Shown piece by piece: positions 4,869 through 6,265 of a DNA stretch of 6,265 bases. Position 1 is the first letter of the stretch. Every line of letters begins with the position of its first letter. Source of the stretch: UBA724 sp964008075 (lineage in GTDB: Bacteria; Bacteroidota; Bacteroidia; Flavobacteriales; Flavobacteriaceae); the NCBI GenBank assembly GCA_964008075.1, contig CAXGAP010000047.1, forward strand, positions 1 through 6,265, written 5' to 3'. Both the position numbers and the translations under genes were made by a program. The notes below the pieces were generated by a model that ran no database searches, was not told where the DNA came from, and worked only from the letters and a program-made list of their open reading frames with translations.

Positions 4869-5647
4869 ATATCCTTCAACGTATTGTAAAAAGTATCCAA
4901 GAGGATTTGGTGTTAAAAAAGGAAATTGTTCCTGTTCAATCACTAGAGTCTTCGATATTATTTGATCGTCAAACCATTTCACTGAGCAAAAGCATCCTCG
5001 ATTCACAGGGGGTCATCGCTGAGCATAAACGCAGATCACCCTCCAAACCGAATATCAATTTTGGTCTTTCTGTTTCAGAAGTAGCCAGTGGCTATGCGTC
5101 GGCAGGTGCTGCAGGTATGTCTGTGTTGACCAACAATCAATATTTTGGAGGGTCATTGGAGGATTTACTCCTTACAAGACAAGCATGTTCACTGCCTTTA
5201 TTAAGGAAAGAATTTATTGTGGATGAATACCAAGTGTTGGAAGCCAAGGCCAACGGAGCAGATGCCATATTGCTCATTGCTGCTTGCCTAGAAAAGCAAG
5301 AAATTAAAACCCTTTCGGAACTTGCAAAACAACTCGGTTTGGAAGTGTTGCTAGAGGTTCACAATGCCCAAGAGTTGGAAAAATCAGTGATGCCATCTCT
5401 TGACATGATTGGGGTTAACAATAGAGACCTGACAACATTTGATGTTCGTTTAGAGACAAGCATGTCCTTGGTAGATCAAATTCCTGATACGTTTGTCAAA
5501 TTATCAGAAAGTGGCCTTTCCACAGCTGAAGACGTTATCAAGCTAAGAGACTGTGGGTACGATGGTTTTTTGATGGGTGAACATTTTATGAAAACAGATA
5601 ACCCAGGTGCATCGGCCAAAAACTTTATTCAATTATTAAAAACATGA
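4865..5647 (+). CDS. trpC: Indole-3-glycerol-phosphate synthase
   Basis: Closes the pyrrole ring of carboxyphenylamino-deoxyribulose phosphate with loss of CO2 and water, giving indole-3-glycerol phosphate. It is a single-function TIM barrel (260 residues), not fused to TrpF as in E. coli. Residues matching the known active site of the family are Glu53 and Lys55 (IAEHKRRSPSK), Lys115 (LRKEFIVDEYQV), Glu164 (LLEVHN), Asn185 (GVNNRDLTTF) and Ser216 (LSESGLS). The start is a GTG at 4865. It gives MNILQRIV, the N-terminus expected for the family in this phylum; the next candidate, ATG 5116 (GMSVLTNN), would remove Glu53 and Lys55. The start codon overlaps the trpD stop by 4 nt (GTGA), and the stop overlaps the trpF ATG (ATGA). 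Confidence 0.96.
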   Translation: MNILQRIVKSIQEDLVLKKEIVPVQSLESSILFDRQTISLSKSILDSQGVIAEHKRRSPSKPNINFGLSVSEVASGYASAGAAGMSVLTNNQYFGGSLEDLLLTRQACSLPLLRKEFIVDEYQVLEAKANGADAILLIAACLEKQEIKTLSELAKQLGLEVLLEVHNAQELEKSVMPSLDMIGVNNRDLTTFDVRLETSMSLVDQIPDTFVKLSESGLSTAEDVIKLRDCGYDGFLMGEHFMKTDNPGASAKNFIQLLKT

Positions 5648-6255
5648 AAATCAAAGTTTGTGGCATGCGAGAAAAAGATAATATTGCAGGCTTGGTAAGC
5701 CTTCAGCCTGATTATATGGGGTTTATCTTTTGGGAGCCCTCAAAAAGATATTGTACAGACATCCCCAAAGATATCCCAAAACACATCAAAAAGGTTGGGG
5801 TATTTGTAGATGAAACAACAGAAGAAATCATATCCAAAATTGAGACCTTTGGGCTGGATGTCACTCAACTTCATGGAAAAGAAAGTCCTGAACAATGCGC
5901 TGCACTACAGCCACACTGTGAAGTGATCAAAGCCTTCAGCGTTGGTCCTAATTTTGACTTTACAACAGTAAGCCCCTATCAAGGCCACTGTACATATTTT
6001 TTGTTTGATACCCAGGGTCCACTTCCTGGTGGAAATGGCACTGCCTTTGACTGGGCATTGCTGAAAAATTACAACCTAAACACTCCTTTTTTTCTCAGTG
6101 GGGGCATTGGTTTAGATCATGTGAATGCAATTGCCGAAATTGGCAAACTAAACTTGCCAATTCATGCATTAGACATCAATGGCAAGTTTGAGAGTGAACC
6201 AGGGGTGAAAAGATTAGACGATATAAAAACATTTAAAAAACAATTACAGCTATGA
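5644..6255 (+). CDS. trpF: Phosphoribosylanthranilate isomerase
   Basis: Catalyses the Amadori rearrangement of phosphoribosylanthranilate to carboxyphenylamino-deoxyribulose phosphate, the substrate of TrpC. It is a 203-residue TIM barrel of normal length. The catalytic base Cys6 lies in KVCGM and the general acid Asp122 in LFDTQGPLPGGNGTAFDW. QLHGKES, FLSGGIGLDH (phosphate-binding side) and the closing ALDINGKFESEPGVKRLDD follow. The last segment is usually closer to NSxFExxPGxKD. Here Gly180 replaces Ser and Arg190 replaces Asp, a small departure that probably leaves the enzyme active. The ATG overlaps the trpC stop by 4 nt, and its own TGA overlaps the trpB ATG, so D-C-F-B form a run of coupled genes. 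Confidence 0.95.
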   Translation: MKIKVCGMREKDNIAGLVSLQPDYMGFIFWEPSKRYCTDIPKDIPKHIKKVGVFVDETTEEIISKIETFGLDVTQLHGKESPEQCAALQPHCEVIKAFSVGPNFDFTTVSPYQGHCTYFLFDTQGPLPGGNGTAFDWALLKNYNLNTPFFLSGGIGLDHVNAIAEIGKLNLPIHALDINGKFESEPGVKRLDDIKTFKKQLQL

Positions 6256-6265
6256 ATTATCACGT
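6252..6265 (+). CDS. trpB: Tryptophan synthase beta chain, first codons (partial)
   Basis: An ATG at 6252-6254 overlaps the trpF stop (ATGA) and reads M-N-Y-H-(V) to the window edge. Position in the operon and the MNYxV opening, which I recall from Bacteroidetes TrpB proteins, support trpB. The call rests mainly on context: only four codons and two bases are visible. TrpB makes Trp from indole and serine with PLP; trpA would be expected next. Confidence 0.65.

Noticed and set aside
1..6265. CRISPR arrays, insertion sequences, tRNA or rRNA genes
   Set aside because: No spaced direct repeats of CRISPR size, transposase motifs, terminal inverted repeats or tRNA/rRNA signatures were seen on either strand.

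Overview
The window looks like a piece of a Bacteroidetes (Bacteroidota) chromosome, probably from a flavobacterial or cytophagal lineage. Four observations point there. Two intergenic regions carry the phylum-type promoter (TTG, about 19-20 bp, then TAnnTTTG). No gene start has a convincing Shine-Dalgarno sequence, only A/T-rich upstream DNA. The trp gene order is E-G-D-C-F-B. The proteins carry family details typical of the phylum, such as KHGNYGVSS in TrpD. The DNA is moderately AT-rich. I cannot name the genus or species.

Region by region: bases 1-197 hold no clear complete gene. There is possibly the last 16 codons of a plus-strand gene, then an AT-rich spacer with three GCAATA direct repeats. 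Bases 198-581 (minus) encode a small rhodanese-domain lipoprotein. Divergent from it, from about 600 to 1741 (plus), is a compact cluster: a MarR-family regulator, a secreted YceI-family protein, and a 27-codon gene for a bare CDGSH iron-sulfur motif. A palindrome over the predicted transcription start and another over the MarR start codon suggest autoregulation.

From 1755 to the window end lies a tryptophan operon. Its control region is complete and readable: a Bacteroidetes-type promoter, a 15-codon leader peptide with tandem Trp codons (MKTINTWWSVRNAQS), and an RNA segment that can fold as mutually exclusive 1:2, 2:3 (antiterminator) and 3:4 (terminator) hairpins, the last followed by seven T residues. 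This is ribosome-mediated transcription attenuation of the classical enterobacterial kind.

The structural genes follow: trpE, trpG, trpD, trpC, trpF and the first codons of trpB. Spacing is 2 nt (E-G) and 1 nt (G-D), and 4-nt start/stop overlaps join D-C, C-F and F-B. TrpE and TrpG make anthranilate from chorismate and glutamine. TrpD adds phosphoribosyl, TrpF isomerises, TrpC closes the indole ring, and TrpB (with TrpA, presumably just downstream) finishes tryptophan. Expression is tuned by the attenuator, and enzyme activity probably by Trp feedback on TrpE, which keeps the LLES motif. The most interesting items are the fully resolvable trp attenuator and the exceptionally small CDGSH protein.
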